A stretch of 64,000 bases of DNA from Spartobacteria bacterium (GCA_003134765.1 PLCM01000018.1:285465-349464), one strand, 5' to 3'; numbered from the stretch's first letter, positions 34,997-45,198 are shown. The notes: generated by a model not told the origin, from the sequence alone. Program-made: numbers and translations.

Positions 34997-36787
34997 CTAA
35001 GGTGAAGCGCTCGGGGTCGGTGAGGCCGCAGACGGCAGCACGATCACGTGGTGAATTACAGGGCCGGGTCCCTGGGTTTGCGGGTGATTATTAATGGCAG
35101 CCGCCAACGTACCCGCCGTCACCGCGCCGATCACCGTCTGATAAAACGGCACCGACCCGACCGACTCCGCGAGGTATCCGTCTCCGCGATAACTTTGCGA
35201 CATCACGATTGGGCCGAGATGTTTTGTGATTACCTCCGCCGGCGGCAGCTTGCCCAGGTCGACCGTGTCGGCAACGGCCGGCAGGAACGCCGCACCCATC
35301 GCGAGCAACGGCCGCAGCGTCGTGTCGAACCGCGCATAGATAAGCGCGGGGTCGAGATAGACAAATGCCTGCTGCGCGGTCGGCACGGATCGCTCCGCGT
35401 TTTGGAAATTTCGCGAGGCCGCCAGCTCCGAGCTGCCGGTCGCGCCTCGTTTCATTGCCGCCTCGACCGATCCGATGTCCCCGCCAACGATCAGCATCCG
35501 GTCCGACAAACCGATGGTGGGCGAAAAGGAAAGTAACTGCGCGCCCGGACTGCTGGAGTAGTAATGGGCGCCCTCCTTTTCCTGGTGCGTCCATTGGACG
35601 TCGTCCGTTTTCGCGGTTGTGATGGTCGTTACGATCCCGTTCGCTTTTGCGGAGTCCTTCACCGGCATCGCCGCCACGAGCGAGGGGAACTGCGCATTGG
35701 TTCCCCAGCTCCCGATCAGCCCCACCTCGGTGCCGAACGCGCTTTTCCATTCCTCGAGCGAGATCCCATTCGCTGAGAGCGCGTCCGTGATTTTTTGCAA
35801 TCCGCTGAGCCACCCCGGGCCCGGCGTCTGCCGGCCGGGTTCCATTTCCTTGCGCAAATTCAAAACGCTCGCCGCATAGAAAAACGTGTCTTTGTTCGCG
35901 ATCGGCAGTGAGGCGCGCGTCAGGTTCCCGAGTTCCGCGACTTTGGGCATGCCGACGAACACGCTGTCGCGCATCCGGCCGCCATCGAATGCCGTGGCCG
36001 CGCAAAAGCTGCGAATCTGGCGAAGCATCGCCAGCTGGTCCGGCGTTGCCTCGGATTTCTCGCCGACCGGCATCAGCTTCTCGACGAACTGGTCCACCCG
36101 ATTGTAAAACAAGGCCGCATAACTCGCCGGCATGTGTTTCGAGGCCGCGAGAAAGACTTCGTCGGCCGAGAGTGCCGTGCGCGCATCCTTCACCCGGCCA
36201 TCCGCGCGATCCAGCAGTGCCTTCAGGTTCTCGATGTTGTTCGCGAAGAAAAACCAGGGCCCGGCCCAGACGCTCGACAGGGTGAGCAGGCCCGCGCTCT
36301 CGATCTGGATCTTGCGCCCCTGGTAATCGACGGTCTCGCGTTTCACGTCCGCCCCGGTGACGATGAATTTCGCCTTCCAATCACTCACGACTTTGGCGGC
36401 TTTCTCGGTATCGCCGGCGCAGCGAAAACCGCCGGCCCATTCCCAGGCGCTCGCTTCGATTGAAATCACGGCAACGAACGCGTCCTTCATCTCCAGCTCC
36501 GAGATCGTGTCTACCGTCTGGCCGATCCGGCCTTCGGTGGGAACTTTCGACCGCGGTTTGGCGAGAAAATCCTGCACCGCCCGTTCCTTCCAAAGCTGGT
36601 AAAGATCGGTCCGGTGCCATTCGCCGCGGGACCGATTGAAATCGGGCACGTGAGCGAGCGCGAGCGTCTCCTTCGGCAAAAGCGACGCCACCCCGAGGCT
36701 CGAGGTGTGGTGCGTCCGATAGAACCCCCACCAGATCACTCCCGCCGCGACCGCCGAAACCAGGATCAGTAACTGAAATTTTCTCAT
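34997..36787 (-). CDS. Membrane-anchored protein of unknown function (DUF3352-like)
   Basis: 596 residues from MRKFQLLILVSAVAAGVIWWGF, giving one N-terminal anchor; the longer frame to 36913 runs through a REPIN and is not coding. The rest is probably periplasmic: LLPKETLALAHVPDF near residue 35, then two long alpha/beta regions, ending in a Pro/Ser-rich tail (SPTPSASP). The start and layout recall DUF3352 proteins, but this is from memory only. Single gene. Confidence 0.6.
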   Translation of the reverse strand: MRKFQLLILVSAVAAGVIWWGFYRTHHTSSLGVASLLPKETLALAHVPDFNRSRGEWHRTDLYQLWKERAVQDFLAKPRSKVPTEGRIGQTVDTISELEMKDAFVAVISIEASAWEWAGGFRCAGDTEKAAKVVSDWKAKFIVTGADVKRETVDYQGRKIQIESAGLLTLSSVWAGPWFFFANNIENLKALLDRADGRVKDARTALSADEVFLAASKHMPASYAALFYNRVDQFVEKLMPVGEKSEATPDQLAMLRQIRSFCAATAFDGGRMRDSVFVGMPKVAELGNLTRASLPIANKDTFFYAASVLNLRKEMEPGRQTPGPGWLSGLQKITDALSANGISLEEWKSAFGTEVGLIGSWGTNAQFPSLVAAMPVKDSAKANGIVTTITTAKTDDVQWTHQEKEGAHYYSSSPGAQLLSFSPTIGLSDRMLIVGGDIGSVEAAMKRGATGSSELAASRNFQNAERSVPTAQQAFVYLDPALIYARFDTTLRPLLAMGAAFLPAVADTVDLGKLPPAEVITKHLGPIVMSQSYRGDGYLAESVGSVPFYQTVIGAVTAGTLAAAINNHPQTQGPGPVIHHVIVLPSAASPTPSASP

Positions 36788-36848
36788 TCGAGTCAGCCAC
36801 TCTAGCGGGGCTCTGTTATTCGCGCCAATTCCTGGCGCGGGTATCCGC

Positions 36849-36941
36849 TGGTAGGGACGCCGCGCTGCGGCGTCCGCGGTTAGGCTTGCGGCAGCAATCT
36901 CAGAGTCACCCAACGGACGGCGCAGCGCGCCGTCCCTACCA
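36849..36941. repeat. REPIN of the GGTAGGGAC family
   Basis: C-type left arm GGACGCCGC-GCT-GCGGCGTCC and G-type right arm (inverted GGACGGCGC-GCT-GCGCCGTCC), both perfect hairpins. Lies between xerD and the DUF3352-like gene. Confidence 0.9.
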
Positions 36942-36954
36942 TCTGACCTCCGAA

Positions 36955-37854
36955 TCAGGCTCGCGGATGAAACTTCCGATGGACGGCTTTCAACCGCTGC
37001 TGGTCCACATGCGTGTAAACCTGGGTCGTCGAAATATCAGCGTGGCCCAGCATTTCCTGGATGATCCGCAGATCGGCGCCGTTGGAAAGAAGATGGGTGG
37101 CAAAACTGTGTCGCAACAGGTGCGGATAAATATTCGTCTCCAATCCCGAGTGTTTCGCGCGCGCCTTCACGATTTGCCAGATCCGCGTTGTCGTCAGTTT
37201 CGTCCCTCGGCTGGACAGAAAAATCTCGCTGCTCGTCCGGCGCTTCACCTGCTTCGGCCGTTCGGTTGAAAGATAAGCCGCCACCGCCTCGCACGCTTTG
37301 CGCCCCACCGGCACCAGCCGCATCTTGTTTCCCTTGCCGGTCACCCGCAAAATCCGCTCGTCGAAATTTAGGTTCTCAAGCCTCGCGTTCGCCAGCTCCG
37401 AAATCCGCAGCCCGCTCGCGTAAAGCAGCTCCACGATCGCGCGGTCGCGCAACCCGAGCGGCTCGGTCGTGTCGATGCTCTCAATCAGAGTTTCGACCTG
37501 GATCTCGTTCAGCGTCTCAGGCAGATAACGCTCGATCCGCGGTAACGACAGCGTCTCCGTCGGATCCCGCTTGATCGCATCCTTGCCCGCGAGGAAGCGA
37601 AAGAAAATCTTAAGCGCCACCACGATCAACTTGATCGAGGCCGCCGCCAGCCCGCTCCGTTTCCGGGCCCCAAGATACTCGCTCACCAGCGGTTGGGTCA
37701 CGTCGTTGACGGCCGTGATTTTTTTCGCCGACGAACACCACTCCGCGAACTCCGTCAGCGATCGCCGGGTGGAGAGCTGGTAATTGTCCGAGAGACCGCG
37801 CTCCGTCGCGAGGAAACGGATAAACGAATCGATCTCCTGTTCCACGGCGGACAA
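36955..37854 (-). CDS. xerD: XerD/XerC-type tyrosine recombinase
   Basis: Site-specific recombinase for chromosome dimer resolution. 299 residues, N-terminal SAM-like core-binding domain, then catalytic residues Arg in ASGLRISEL, Lys in VTGKGNKMR, HxxR in HLLRHSFATHLL, His in LGHADIS and Tyr in TQVYTHVD. Normal length. No integron or phage genes nearby, which supports the housekeeping Xer role. Confidence 0.92.
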   Translation of the reverse strand: MSAVEQEIDSFIRFLATERGLSDNYQLSTRRSLTEFAEWCSSAKKITAVNDVTQPLVSEYLGARKRSGLAAASIKLIVVALKIFFRFLAGKDAIKRDPTETLSLPRIERYLPETLNEIQVETLIESIDTTEPLGLRDRAIVELLYASGLRISELANARLENLNFDERILRVTGKGNKMRLVPVGRKACEAVAAYLSTERPKQVKRRTSSEIFLSSRGTKLTTTRIWQIVKARAKHSGLETNIYPHLLRHSFATHLLSNGADLRIIQEMLGHADISTTQVYTHVDQQRLKAVHRKFHPRA

Positions 37855-37856
37855 TT

Positions 37857-37960
37857 GAATCAGGAAAGCAGGAAAACAGGAAATTGAATCAAGAACTGCA
37901 CAACCGGGATGCCAATCTCGACGTCCTCTTTCCTGCGTTTCTCCTTTCCTGATTCATTTC
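37857..37960. repeat. CAGGAAA palindromic repeat
   Basis: AATCAGGAAAGCAGGAAAAC at 37857-37876 is answered by TTTCCTGCGTTTCTCCTTTC and CTGATTC at 37929-37953. Region 37855-38086 between divergent xerD and the UVR-motif gene holds no gene; the promoters must lie here. Confidence 0.55.
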
Positions 37961-38086
37961 TCGGTCGCGTGAATATTCGCCGTGGGCCGCGCGTCCGAAG
38001 AGATGTGGCCGCAATTCCCGGACTTGTCACACGTCACTTTCCCATGATTGACAAAGCTCGCGCGCGTTCCGAACGTTATTCACATA

Positions 38087-38839
38087 ATGAGTCTTGATCT
38101 CAATTCGTTGCTCAAGGATTGGCCGCATGAGACGGGCGCCATCAAGGTGCGCAAGATCATCGGCCTGGATGGGCGGGAAAAATTGCAGCTCCGGATCGAC
38201 CTCGGCGTTCTCCAGATGGAAGTCGCCGGCCGTCCCGATGGCCAGCGGCCGCACAATTGCGAGTCCCTCCTGGTGTATCATCAGCGCCGGGCCGAGCGGG
38301 CGGAGGCGCGCGGCGAAAGCTATGAGCTGAACGCCGAGCAATGCAACGACCTCCAACAGGAGGGAATCCAGTACTATCACCGCTACCTTAGCCTCTTTCA
38401 GATCAACGATTTCCCCGGTGTCATCCGCGACACCCAGCGCAACCTCGATCTCTTCGCTTTCGTGGCCGAGCACGCCGACCGCGAGGAGATGATCTGGACC
38501 TTCCAGCAATTTCGTCCCTACGTCCTTATGATGAACACGCGCGCGAAAGCGTCGATCCTCCTCGGCGACGGCAAGTTCGCCGACGCCATGCGCGAGATTG
38601 AGGCCGGGCGTGACGCGATCCAGGAATTCTTCCAGCAATCGAGCTTCCCCGAGATGGCCTCGAAAAGCTCCGAGCTCGCGTTCCTCGAGGAATGGCTGGA
38701 AGAAGTCAGCTCGAAGCGCCCGCTTTCGAAGCTCGAGGTCATGCAGCGCGAAATGGAAGTCGCCATCGCGAGCGAGCTCTACGAGCGCGCCGCCGAGCTC
38801 CGCGACGCCATCAAGCTGTTGCAGACGCAGACGAAGTAG
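38087..38839 (+). CDS. UvrB/UvrC (UVR) motif-containing protein
   Basis: 250 residues, soluble. The last ~40 residues (LSKLEVMQREMEVAIASELYERAAELRDAI) form a UVR motif, which in UvrB, UvrC and McsA mediates protein contact. The upstream part is mostly helical and has no motif I recognise; no nuclease or helicase signature. The ATG at 38087 starts MSLDLNSLLKDW; an ATG at 38048 would add 13 poor residues. Likely a regulatory or adaptor protein. Confidence 0.72.
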   Translation: MSLDLNSLLKDWPHETGAIKVRKIIGLDGREKLQLRIDLGVLQMEVAGRPDGQRPHNCESLLVYHQRRAERAEARGESYELNAEQCNDLQQEGIQYYHRYLSLFQINDFPGVIRDTQRNLDLFAFVAEHADREEMIWTFQQFRPYVLMMNTRAKASILLGDGKFADAMREIEAGRDAIQEFFQQSSFPEMASKSSELAFLEEWLEEVSSKRPLSKLEVMQREMEVAIASELYERAAELRDAIKLLQTQTK

Positions 38840-38865
38840 AGGACGGCCGGTGGGCCGACCTCAGT

Positions 38866-39120
38866 TAATCGTTATTGGTTATTCGTTATCTGTCGGAGGG
38901 ATGTGCTTCCGTACGTCCCAAAATTTCTTCTGGTAGGGACGCTGCGCTGCGGCGGCCGCGGATTTGCAATGACCGGGGACGGACAGCGCAGCGCGCCGTC
39001 CTACCATTGACGCTTTCCGAGGTCTATTACTGTTTGTTAGGGTAGATTTCTCTTCCCAATAACTGATAACGGCAACCGGGTTTCTCGCTTCCCTAATAAC
39101 TAATAACTGATAACCAATAA
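38866..39120. repeat. Mixed repeat block: TTATTGGTTATTC arms enclosing other elements
   Basis: TTAATCGTTATTGGTTATTC (38866-38885) is inverted at about 39085-39118 (ACTAATAACTGATAACCAAT). Between them lie a GGAGGGATGTGCTTCCGTAC hairpin (38895-38914) and a decayed GGTAGGGAC REPIN (38931-39006). Region 38840-39129 has no gene. Related TAACGAATAACGGATAAC sequence follows the next gene at 40070-40092. Confidence 0.65.
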
Positions 39121-39129
39121 CTGCGACCG

Positions 39130-40044
39130 ATGCCCCGCTTCCTTACTGCACTCTTTGTTTTCGCTTCGGTCGCAATCGCTCACGCCGACTTCCGCGAATT
39201 CAAATCAGTTCCCGTCGACGCCGACCTGGGCGCGAAGTTGACGCGTGCGGCGGAAGCTTCCGTGAAGGATTTTCCGAAACTCACCCCGGATAATCTCGCT
39301 CTCAGCGTGATCGACCTCTCCAAGCCGGACGCACCGATCCGCGCCGATTATCATGGCGACGCTTCCTTCTATCCCGCCTCGCTCGTGAAGCTCTTCTTCA
39401 TGGTGGAAGTTTATCACCAGGGAAAACTCTCTCCCGAGATCGAGCGGGCCTTGCGCGAGATGATCCAGGTCTCCGATAACGATGCTGCGGCCTTCCTCCT
39501 CGATATCCTGACCGACACCTGCAGCGGCTCCGAACTGGAAGGAAAAGCGCTCGAAGATTTCATCGATCGCCGCCGGAAATTGAACCGCTCCTTCGCTTCG
39601 CTCGGCTACGACATCAGCGCGATGGTCAAGCCCTGGAGCTTCGGCCCGTTCGGGCGCGACATGCAGATCATGGGCGAAAACAAAGTGAACCGGAACCGCG
39701 CCAGCGCGAACTCGTTTGCGTCGCTCCTCCTCTGGATCGTCCGCCGCCACGCCATCTCGCCGGCGGCGTCCAACGCCATGATGTCGTTACTCGAACGACC
39801 ACTCGCTCCGCTGCGTCCGACCGAGAACCAGGTCAAAGAATTCCTCGGCGAATCCCTCCCACCAGGAGCCAAACTCTGGTCAAAAGAAGGCGACACCAGC
39901 GAAGTCCGCCACGACGCGGCTTACGTCGAGATGCCAAGTGGCCGCAAGTTCATCATCATCCTCCTTACCCGTGGCAGCGCAGACGATAAGACGCTGCTGC
40001 CGAGCATCGGCAAGCGGCTTCTTGCCGAACTGGATCACAGTTAA
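39130..40044 (+). CDS. Secreted class A beta-lactamase-like serine hydrolase
   Basis: 304 residues with signal peptide (LTALFVFASVAIAHA). Shows the penicillin-recognising fold signatures: S-x-x-K in PASLVKLFF near residue 85, SDN in IQVSDNDAAAF, and a KxG-like SKEGDTSEVRHD followed by strand FIIILLTRG. The KTG triad is KEG here. Could be a beta-lactamase or a peptidoglycan-related hydrolase; single gene, so the substrate is not inferable. Confidence 0.78.
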   Translation: MPRFLTALFVFASVAIAHADFREFKSVPVDADLGAKLTRAAEASVKDFPKLTPDNLALSVIDLSKPDAPIRADYHGDASFYPASLVKLFFMVEVYHQGKLSPEIERALREMIQVSDNDAAAFLLDILTDTCSGSELEGKALEDFIDRRRKLNRSFASLGYDISAMVKPWSFGPFGRDMQIMGENKVNRNRASANSFASLLLWIVRRHAISPAASNAMMSLLERPLAPLRPTENQVKEFLGESLPPGAKLWSKEGDTSEVRHDAAYVEMPSGRKFIIILLTRGSADDKTLLPSIGKRLLAELDHS

Positions 40045-40267
40045 TGGTCTTTGGTTCTTCGGGCCCCCTGATAACGAATAACGGATAACTATTTTCCCTA
40101 ACGCTTCGCGGGCCGAGTTGGGCGAGGATGAAAGATGGAGGATAAAACAGTAATGCCGCCAGAAGCGGATTGGAAAGGAGAGATTAAACCGCGGATGCCG
40201 CGGATCGCACGGATGTAATTACCTCTGTCCTCTGCCTTCCGAGCGAAATTGACCGATCGCTCGCTTT

Positions 40268-41002
40268 CTACTGCGGCGTGCCTGTCGAAAAAGTGAACTG
40301 GACAGGCCAAAGCGGCACGCGGGATGTGCGCGAAAACCCGATATCGTGAAGATTGTTCAACTCCGCCGTATACGTCTTCGAAGGCTTGAAATCGCACGCC
40401 AAAGTAAAAGTCTTGCCGTCGGCTGAGTATTGAAAAGCGGAGCGAGAAATATCCACGGGCTGTTTGTCTTCAAAAAGGTGAAGACCGTGCTTCTTAGCAT
40501 TCATCGGAGCGTCGAAGTTGATCGCAATTGACTTGAGCCTCGTCGGATCAAGAGCCGTCGCACCATTTGCCGGCATCGTTTTTGCAACATGCGGAGGCGT
40601 GTCATCGGGAGCGGGTGTCCCAGCGGTTTGAAAAACCAAATACGTTGACGGAAGTGTAAATCCCTTTTCATTCTGAAAACCAACGCCTGGCAGTCCCCGC
40701 TCGTTCAATCCACAAATATATACGTGACCGGGGTCGAGATGGACCGGGATGCTGCATGAAGCGTGGTCAGGCGAGAATGTTGTTTGCAAATCTGATGGGG
40801 GACTCAAGACATCGAGGCCAATCCAATCCGTGAGTTTCCCTCTCAGTCGTTGATCGAAAGTGAGGGAAATTGTTTTCTGGGCCTTAGGATCCACGTTCGT
40901 TGCCCAAAATTGAGGTGAGCTAGAGGTAAGCTTTAGCGGATCGGCGAGCGCGCACGCCACGAAAGCGCCTAACAAAAACGTTAACAACAATAATCTTTTC
41001 AT
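40268..41002 (-). CDS. Exported protein with bacterial Ig-like domains
   Basis: 244 residues with signal peptide (KRLLLLTFLLGAFVACALA). Two similar beta-rich units, about 28-125 and 135-240, start SSPQFWATNVDPKAQKTISL and MPANGATALDPTRLKSIAI; this is the SbsA/CopC-like Ig pattern. The ATG overlaps the cassette A stop by four bases, so it is the last gene of the Verru_Chthon cassette operon and probably works with it at the cell surface. Confidence 0.75.
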   Translation of the reverse strand: MKRLLLLTFLLGAFVACALADPLKLTSSSPQFWATNVDPKAQKTISLTFDQRLRGKLTDWIGLDVLSPPSDLQTTFSPDHASCSIPVHLDPGHVYICGLNERGLPGVGFQNEKGFTLPSTYLVFQTAGTPAPDDTPPHVAKTMPANGATALDPTRLKSIAINFDAPMNAKKHGLHLFEDKQPVDISRSAFQYSADGKTFTLACDFKPSKTYTAELNNLHDIGFSRTSRVPLWPVQFTFSTGTPQ

Positions 41003-43941
41003 TCGGTAATCACGCGGTTGGCCACAATTTTGTAGGTACTATCTGCGGTTCTGGTGATGTCGGGGTTTAATGCATCAACCGCAAACTTCGACTGACGCTC
41101 AACAAAGGCTTCGCCAAGGTACTCGGATTGAACGAGTCCATTTTTGAGTGCCTGACCAACGTACAATACTCGGAACACGTTTCCCCGTGTCGTGATCGAA
41201 TTGCTCACTTCGCGAAAGAGCTGCTCAACCTGCATATCGCGCTGAATGCCTGCGTTCACTTTTCCACTTACCTTTTCGCTTCCAGTTGTCGCCGTGTTTC
41301 TAAGCACGCCGTACGAAACTGTTGAACACGAGCCGCGTGAGTCAGAAGTGGTAGTGCTACCTCCCGGACTTGTATTCACCAGTCGACTCAAAACGGAAGC
41401 CAATTCTCCAGACTGAAAGAACGGCCGGATTGGCGCGTTGTCTGGAAAGGGCGCCGGCGAAGGAGCGGCCCTTCGGTTTGAAACACTGCTGACTAACGCA
41501 GAACCGGTAGGACCCGGATCATTGTCGATCCTGTCCAATGAGTTCGGTGCTGTTTGGGAAACGCTTTGGGTGTCGACTGGGGCGCCAAGAAAGAGAGGCC
41601 CAAGTGCGCGCTGCTGTGCGCCAAGTTGTTGCTGAGTGTTAATGTTCACCGCACCGCGGCGAGGTTGTGCGCTTTGCGTGCGAAAAAGATCGGCAAGTAC
41701 GTAGTCGAGCGAGTGACTCCGGCGCAACGGAATATCAGCGGCAGGACCGGCTGCAACCGTATTCGCAGGCCGCTCAGGGTATTGTAGGTAGAGCGTTCTC
41801 CAGGGATATTCGCATGCGGCCACGTTGCCCAGTTCACCGATGTTTATCATTGGACCATTGCGGATGGAGGCTAACGGTCGATCTCCGGAATAGTCGAACC
41901 AATCGAATCCGTAGACTCGCGGGTTGACCTCAACTGTGTCTGTTAGCGAGTCAAGCTTGTTGGTGGTGTCGCTCGGATCCGCATCTGTGCGACTCCCGTC
42001 GTTATTCCATCGGTCACTGACGATTCGCCCGCGATAACGCGGATCGCCTGGTGTTGCGCCCGAAACTATCGCGCCTTGATACCCCGCGATATAGTTCATC
42101 GACGCAATCTGACGCGTCGCAGAGTTAGATTCCTTCAGGAAATCACCGGTTGAGGTTCCACAGGTATTGCACCACTTCGTTGTCACGCCGCTTGTGACGA
42201 CTGCAGTATCGTCAATTCGGTAATCGGTCCCTTTATTTCCGATCCACTTCACTGTTATGTTTTGCGCAAGCAATTTGGGACGCTGGTCGCTCGCCACTAC
42301 TGTGAATGATACTGCTTGAGTATCGAGCCAGTTAGTTTGGAATGTTCGCGCGCCGGAAGTGCTTGCTCCGTCGGATCCGGAAGGTACCGTAGTGCCACTG
42401 GCGCCTTTGACTGGCGTAAGATCAGATAATTTTATTGTCCAGGTCTTCGTTGATACGTCATACACCGTGCTTCCGTTCTTCTGAACTGTAGGCACGCCTT
42501 TCACCTCTATCCTGCTTTGGGCTGTATTACCCATCGCGTCGACTAAATCTAGCGTCGTATCGTAGAGGTTAAGGAAAAGAAACTGCACCTTCATTTGCAT
42601 GGTGGCGCTGAATGTACCTGTCCCGGTGCCAGGGTATGTGCTGCCAGACGCTTGGTAGACGATGTGCATCCCAGCCAAATAAGGAATTTTCTTAAGACCA
42701 ATGACCGGAACGGCAATGGCGAATCCAGTAGGAGTGATGTCGCCCATATCGGTGGGGGTGGGGTCGACTGTGATGTAGTCAACGATATTTGCTCCGATTT
42801 GCTTTCTGAGCCAATCGTCACCTAGCATCTGATAGTCCAGAAGATTGGCCATGGACGTTGGGCCCGTCCACGCGTCACGAATCCAGTTGGCGATCCTGGT
42901 GGCTATTGCGACCTTTGGTCCATTGCCCGATGCTCCGGCCGCGAGGGCGTTTAGATCGAGTCGCTGCCACCCGCGCGCAGTCGTGTTATCGTCCTCTGAA
43001 AAAACTGTCGCGAGGTGAGCGTAATTAGGAAATGTATTCGCTGCGGTGCTCCATTCGTCAAGAAGACCGAGACCTAGTCGACTCGAGAGACGATTCCCTG
43101 GCGCACCAAGACCAACCAAGACCGTATCGGCCGTGGAGCGATTGGCTGAGGTTGGTAGAATAGCGGAAGGGTCAATTTCCTGAATTTGTGACGCCGGTGT
43201 TGAGGCCGGAAGAGCCGAGGACAAATCGTTCACGCGCATATTCGCACCGCTAGCGCCAACATTATTGCCAACGAAATTCACGTTCACCTTCATACTCTCA
43301 TCTTCGATGAAGAAAGCGTAGCGGCCGACAACGGCGTTGCTTGTGTTTCTCACGTTTACCCACTGCCCATATGCTGGCAGGACTGGACTTGGTGAGGGCT
43401 GCACCAGTCGCCCAGTCGTTGAGCCGACCGAAATGATTTGATTGAAGTCGTAGCTGCTACCCGGGGGGAAATTGGGGGCTGTGACAGTGAAGGGGGACGC
43501 CGTTGATAGTGGTGTCGGAATTGGCTCCGGTGTTGGTCGCGGATCGGGGCCAGCCGACGAACTCGCGTTGGCTCGCGATACAAGAATTTCTCCGGCTGCA
43601 TTATCTAATCGAAGAAAATCATCCGCCTTCGTGCCATGGTTTGGATCGGCCGAATCTGCTGGCCGATAAATTTCCGTATAAATCGAGAGTGGGGATGGTG
43701 ACGGCGCAGGCATCGCCGTGATGTAATTGCCGTAGCGCGTGTTATCTTTCAGTAAATGGATCGCAGCGGTGAGTCCGCTATCCGCGGTCATTTTGGCGCG
43801 CAATCGGTTTGCATATACTGAAGAGGTGGAGCGTTCGATTCGAGTACTGCTTAGGTAGGCGACTAGGATGATGACGATAAACGCCATGAGCACGAGGGTG
43901 AGTGCTAGCGCAAAGCCTGATTGGTGAGTTTTCTTTCGCAT
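40999..43941 (-). CDS. Verru_Chthon cassette protein A
   Basis: 980 residues. The N-terminus (QSGFALALTLVLMAFIVIILVAYL) is pilin-like with a Gly before the cleavage site, followed by a very long periplasmic region rich in Ser, Thr and Pro, including SPSPLS and TPEPIPTP linkers. Size, N-terminus and neighbours match the TIGR family for cassette protein A, seen in Verrucomicrobium and Chthoniobacter. Probably part of a type II secretion/pilus-like structure; its true role is unknown. The gene looks lower in GC than its surroundings. Confidence 0.85.
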   Translation of the reverse strand: MRKKTHQSGFALALTLVLMAFIVIILVAYLSSTRIERSTSSVYANRLRAKMTADSGLTAAIHLLKDNTRYGNYITAMPAPSPSPLSIYTEIYRPADSADPNHGTKADDFLRLDNAAGEILVSRANASSSAGPDPRPTPEPIPTPLSTASPFTVTAPNFPPGSSYDFNQIISVGSTTGRLVQPSPSPVLPAYGQWVNVRNTSNAVVGRYAFFIEDESMKVNVNFVGNNVGASGANMRVNDLSSALPASTPASQIQEIDPSAILPTSANRSTADTVLVGLGAPGNRLSSRLGLGLLDEWSTAANTFPNYAHLATVFSEDDNTTARGWQRLDLNALAAGASGNGPKVAIATRIANWIRDAWTGPTSMANLLDYQMLGDDWLRKQIGANIVDYITVDPTPTDMGDITPTGFAIAVPVIGLKKIPYLAGMHIVYQASGSTYPGTGTGTFSATMQMKVQFLFLNLYDTTLDLVDAMGNTAQSRIEVKGVPTVQKNGSTVYDVSTKTWTIKLSDLTPVKGASGTTVPSGSDGASTSGARTFQTNWLDTQAVSFTVVASDQRPKLLAQNITVKWIGNKGTDYRIDDTAVVTSGVTTKWCNTCGTSTGDFLKESNSATRQIASMNYIAGYQGAIVSGATPGDPRYRGRIVSDRWNNDGSRTDADPSDTTNKLDSLTDTVEVNPRVYGFDWFDYSGDRPLASIRNGPMINIGELGNVAACEYPWRTLYLQYPERPANTVAAGPAADIPLRRSHSLDYVLADLFRTQSAQPRRGAVNINTQQQLGAQQRALGPLFLGAPVDTQSVSQTAPNSLDRIDNDPGPTGSALVSSVSNRRAAPSPAPFPDNAPIRPFFQSGELASVLSRLVNTSPGGSTTTSDSRGSCSTVSYGVLRNTATTGSEKVSGKVNAGIQRDMQVEQLFREVSNSITTRGNVFRVLYVGQALKNGLVQSEYLGEAFVERQSKFAVDALNPDITRTADSTYKIVANRVITE

Positions 43942-43946
43942 CAGAA

Positions 43947-44720
43947 TCAGTGTGGCGCCGACAACATTACACTCGCAGTAAACTCGCGGGCGGAACGATT
44001 AACGATCCGATCGTAAACGGCGTTGCCGGGCGAAAGGCCGGCCATTTTAGCGAGAGCTCGATCATCTATGACCTTCATCCGAATGGTGACTTGGCGTGGC
44101 GTATTCCCCGTCATCGGCGCAGTGGCAGTCGAGCTCCAGTCCACAGGAGCGGGCGTTGGAGAAGCGCTATCCAGAACTGCCTGGGAATAGGATTGAATTT
44201 CGAATTCCAGGACACCTTGGGCGACGGTGCGCCATTGAGTGCTTCCGTCGGGCCATTTATTACTAGCTCCCTGAAAGTTGTAACCGCTTGCCTGGTATTG
44301 CGGAGCGCCGTTCCACGCGTTCTGGCTGTCCAGAAAAGCGCGCTGAAGCTCATGCGTGTCACTATTGTGCCGATAAGCAATCACGCAAAGATCGCCAGAA
44401 GCTGCATTGGGATAAGGCGCAACGAAAAAGAAGTTCTCGGATATTGCGGATTGCGGCGCGGTAGTGCCCTGTAACCCCGATATGTTTTCAGAAAACTCGA
44501 TCTGATTCGGCGCGGGAGATGCAACCGCCCCTCTTATTTCGTCGGCGATGCGGCCAAGAGCCTGACGGGAGTTGGCCAGGGTGTCTATCTGGTTGCGACC
44601 CTGCTCCCAAACATTCAGGGCGCCGCTGACGACGTTGACCAAGAGGAGGATCAGAATTGAACTGATCGTCAAGGCGAGAAGGAGCTCAACAAGCGTGAAG
44701 GCGTGGGTATGGCGTTTCAC
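43947..44720 (-). CDS. Verru_Chthon cassette protein C (prepilin-like)
   Basis: 257 residues. Prepilin N-terminus HAFTLVELLLALTISSILILLL with Glu at position 5 but Ala instead of Gly before the cleavage point. The rest is a globular pseudopilin-like domain. It starts at the last base of the cassette B stop and ends five bases before cassette A. Confidence 0.85.
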   Translation of the reverse strand: MKRHTHAFTLVELLLALTISSILILLLVNVVSGALNVWEQGRNQIDTLANSRQALGRIADEIRGAVASPAPNQIEFSENISGLQGTTAPQSAISENFFFVAPYPNAASGDLCVIAYRHNSDTHELQRAFLDSQNAWNGAPQYQASGYNFQGASNKWPDGSTQWRTVAQGVLEFEIQSYSQAVLDSASPTPAPVDWSSTATAPMTGNTPRQVTIRMKVIDDRALAKMAGLSPGNAVYDRIVNRSAREFTASVMLSAPH

Positions 44721-45196
44721 TAGTTCGGAAAGTTCATCAGCGTCGTGAATCGGTAGACGCTTTGATTAGCAGCAACGGCCTGCGCTGGATAACGCACTTC
44801 GGCGTTCGCAACGACGTCTGCCGTCCCAACAGGCGGGGTGTTACTGGGCGTCGGACTTCCTGCCAAGGGTGCCTCGATGAAGGAAATCTGGACCTGGTAA
44901 ACCGCGGCGCTGGTTACGGCCGTACCGAGATCGGTTAGGTTGCTATCGAAATACCTCGTCGCGTACGACAACGGATGCGTTGACCAAAAGGCAGACGATG
45001 CGCTGAGTGAGCGGAGCCGCTCGAATTCATTGTCCGCCAGCCGCGCAGCAGAACCTTCATCCTTGGCCCTCTTACTGGTGTCGCCTGCGACAGAAAGCAG
45101 ACCGACCGTTGCGAGGACGGCGAAACTTACAACGCCGATCGCGACCACCACTTCGACTAGCGAGAAAGCTCGCCATTTTTTGCCGCCGCTGACCAT
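44720..45196 (-). CDS. Verru_Chthon cassette protein B (prepilin-like)
   Basis: 158 residues with prepilin N-terminus WRAFSLVEVVVAIGVVSFAVLATVG, again with Ala at -1 and Glu at +5. A minor-pseudopilin-like domain follows with a SPTPSNTPP linker. Two bases after cassette D and overlapping cassette C by one. Confidence 0.85.
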   Translation of the reverse strand: MVSGGKKWRAFSLVEVVVAIGVVSFAVLATVGLLSVAGDTSKRAKDEGSAARLADNEFERLRSLSASSAFWSTHPLSYATRYFDSNLTDLGTAVTSAAVYQVQISFIEAPLAGSPTPSNTPPVGTADVVANAEVRYPAQAVAANQSVYRFTTLMNFPN

Positions 45197-45198
45197 GG

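Noticed and set aside
36788..36913. N-terminal extension of the DUF3352-like protein
   Set aside because: It is the translation of a REPIN; the proper membrane anchor starts at 36787.
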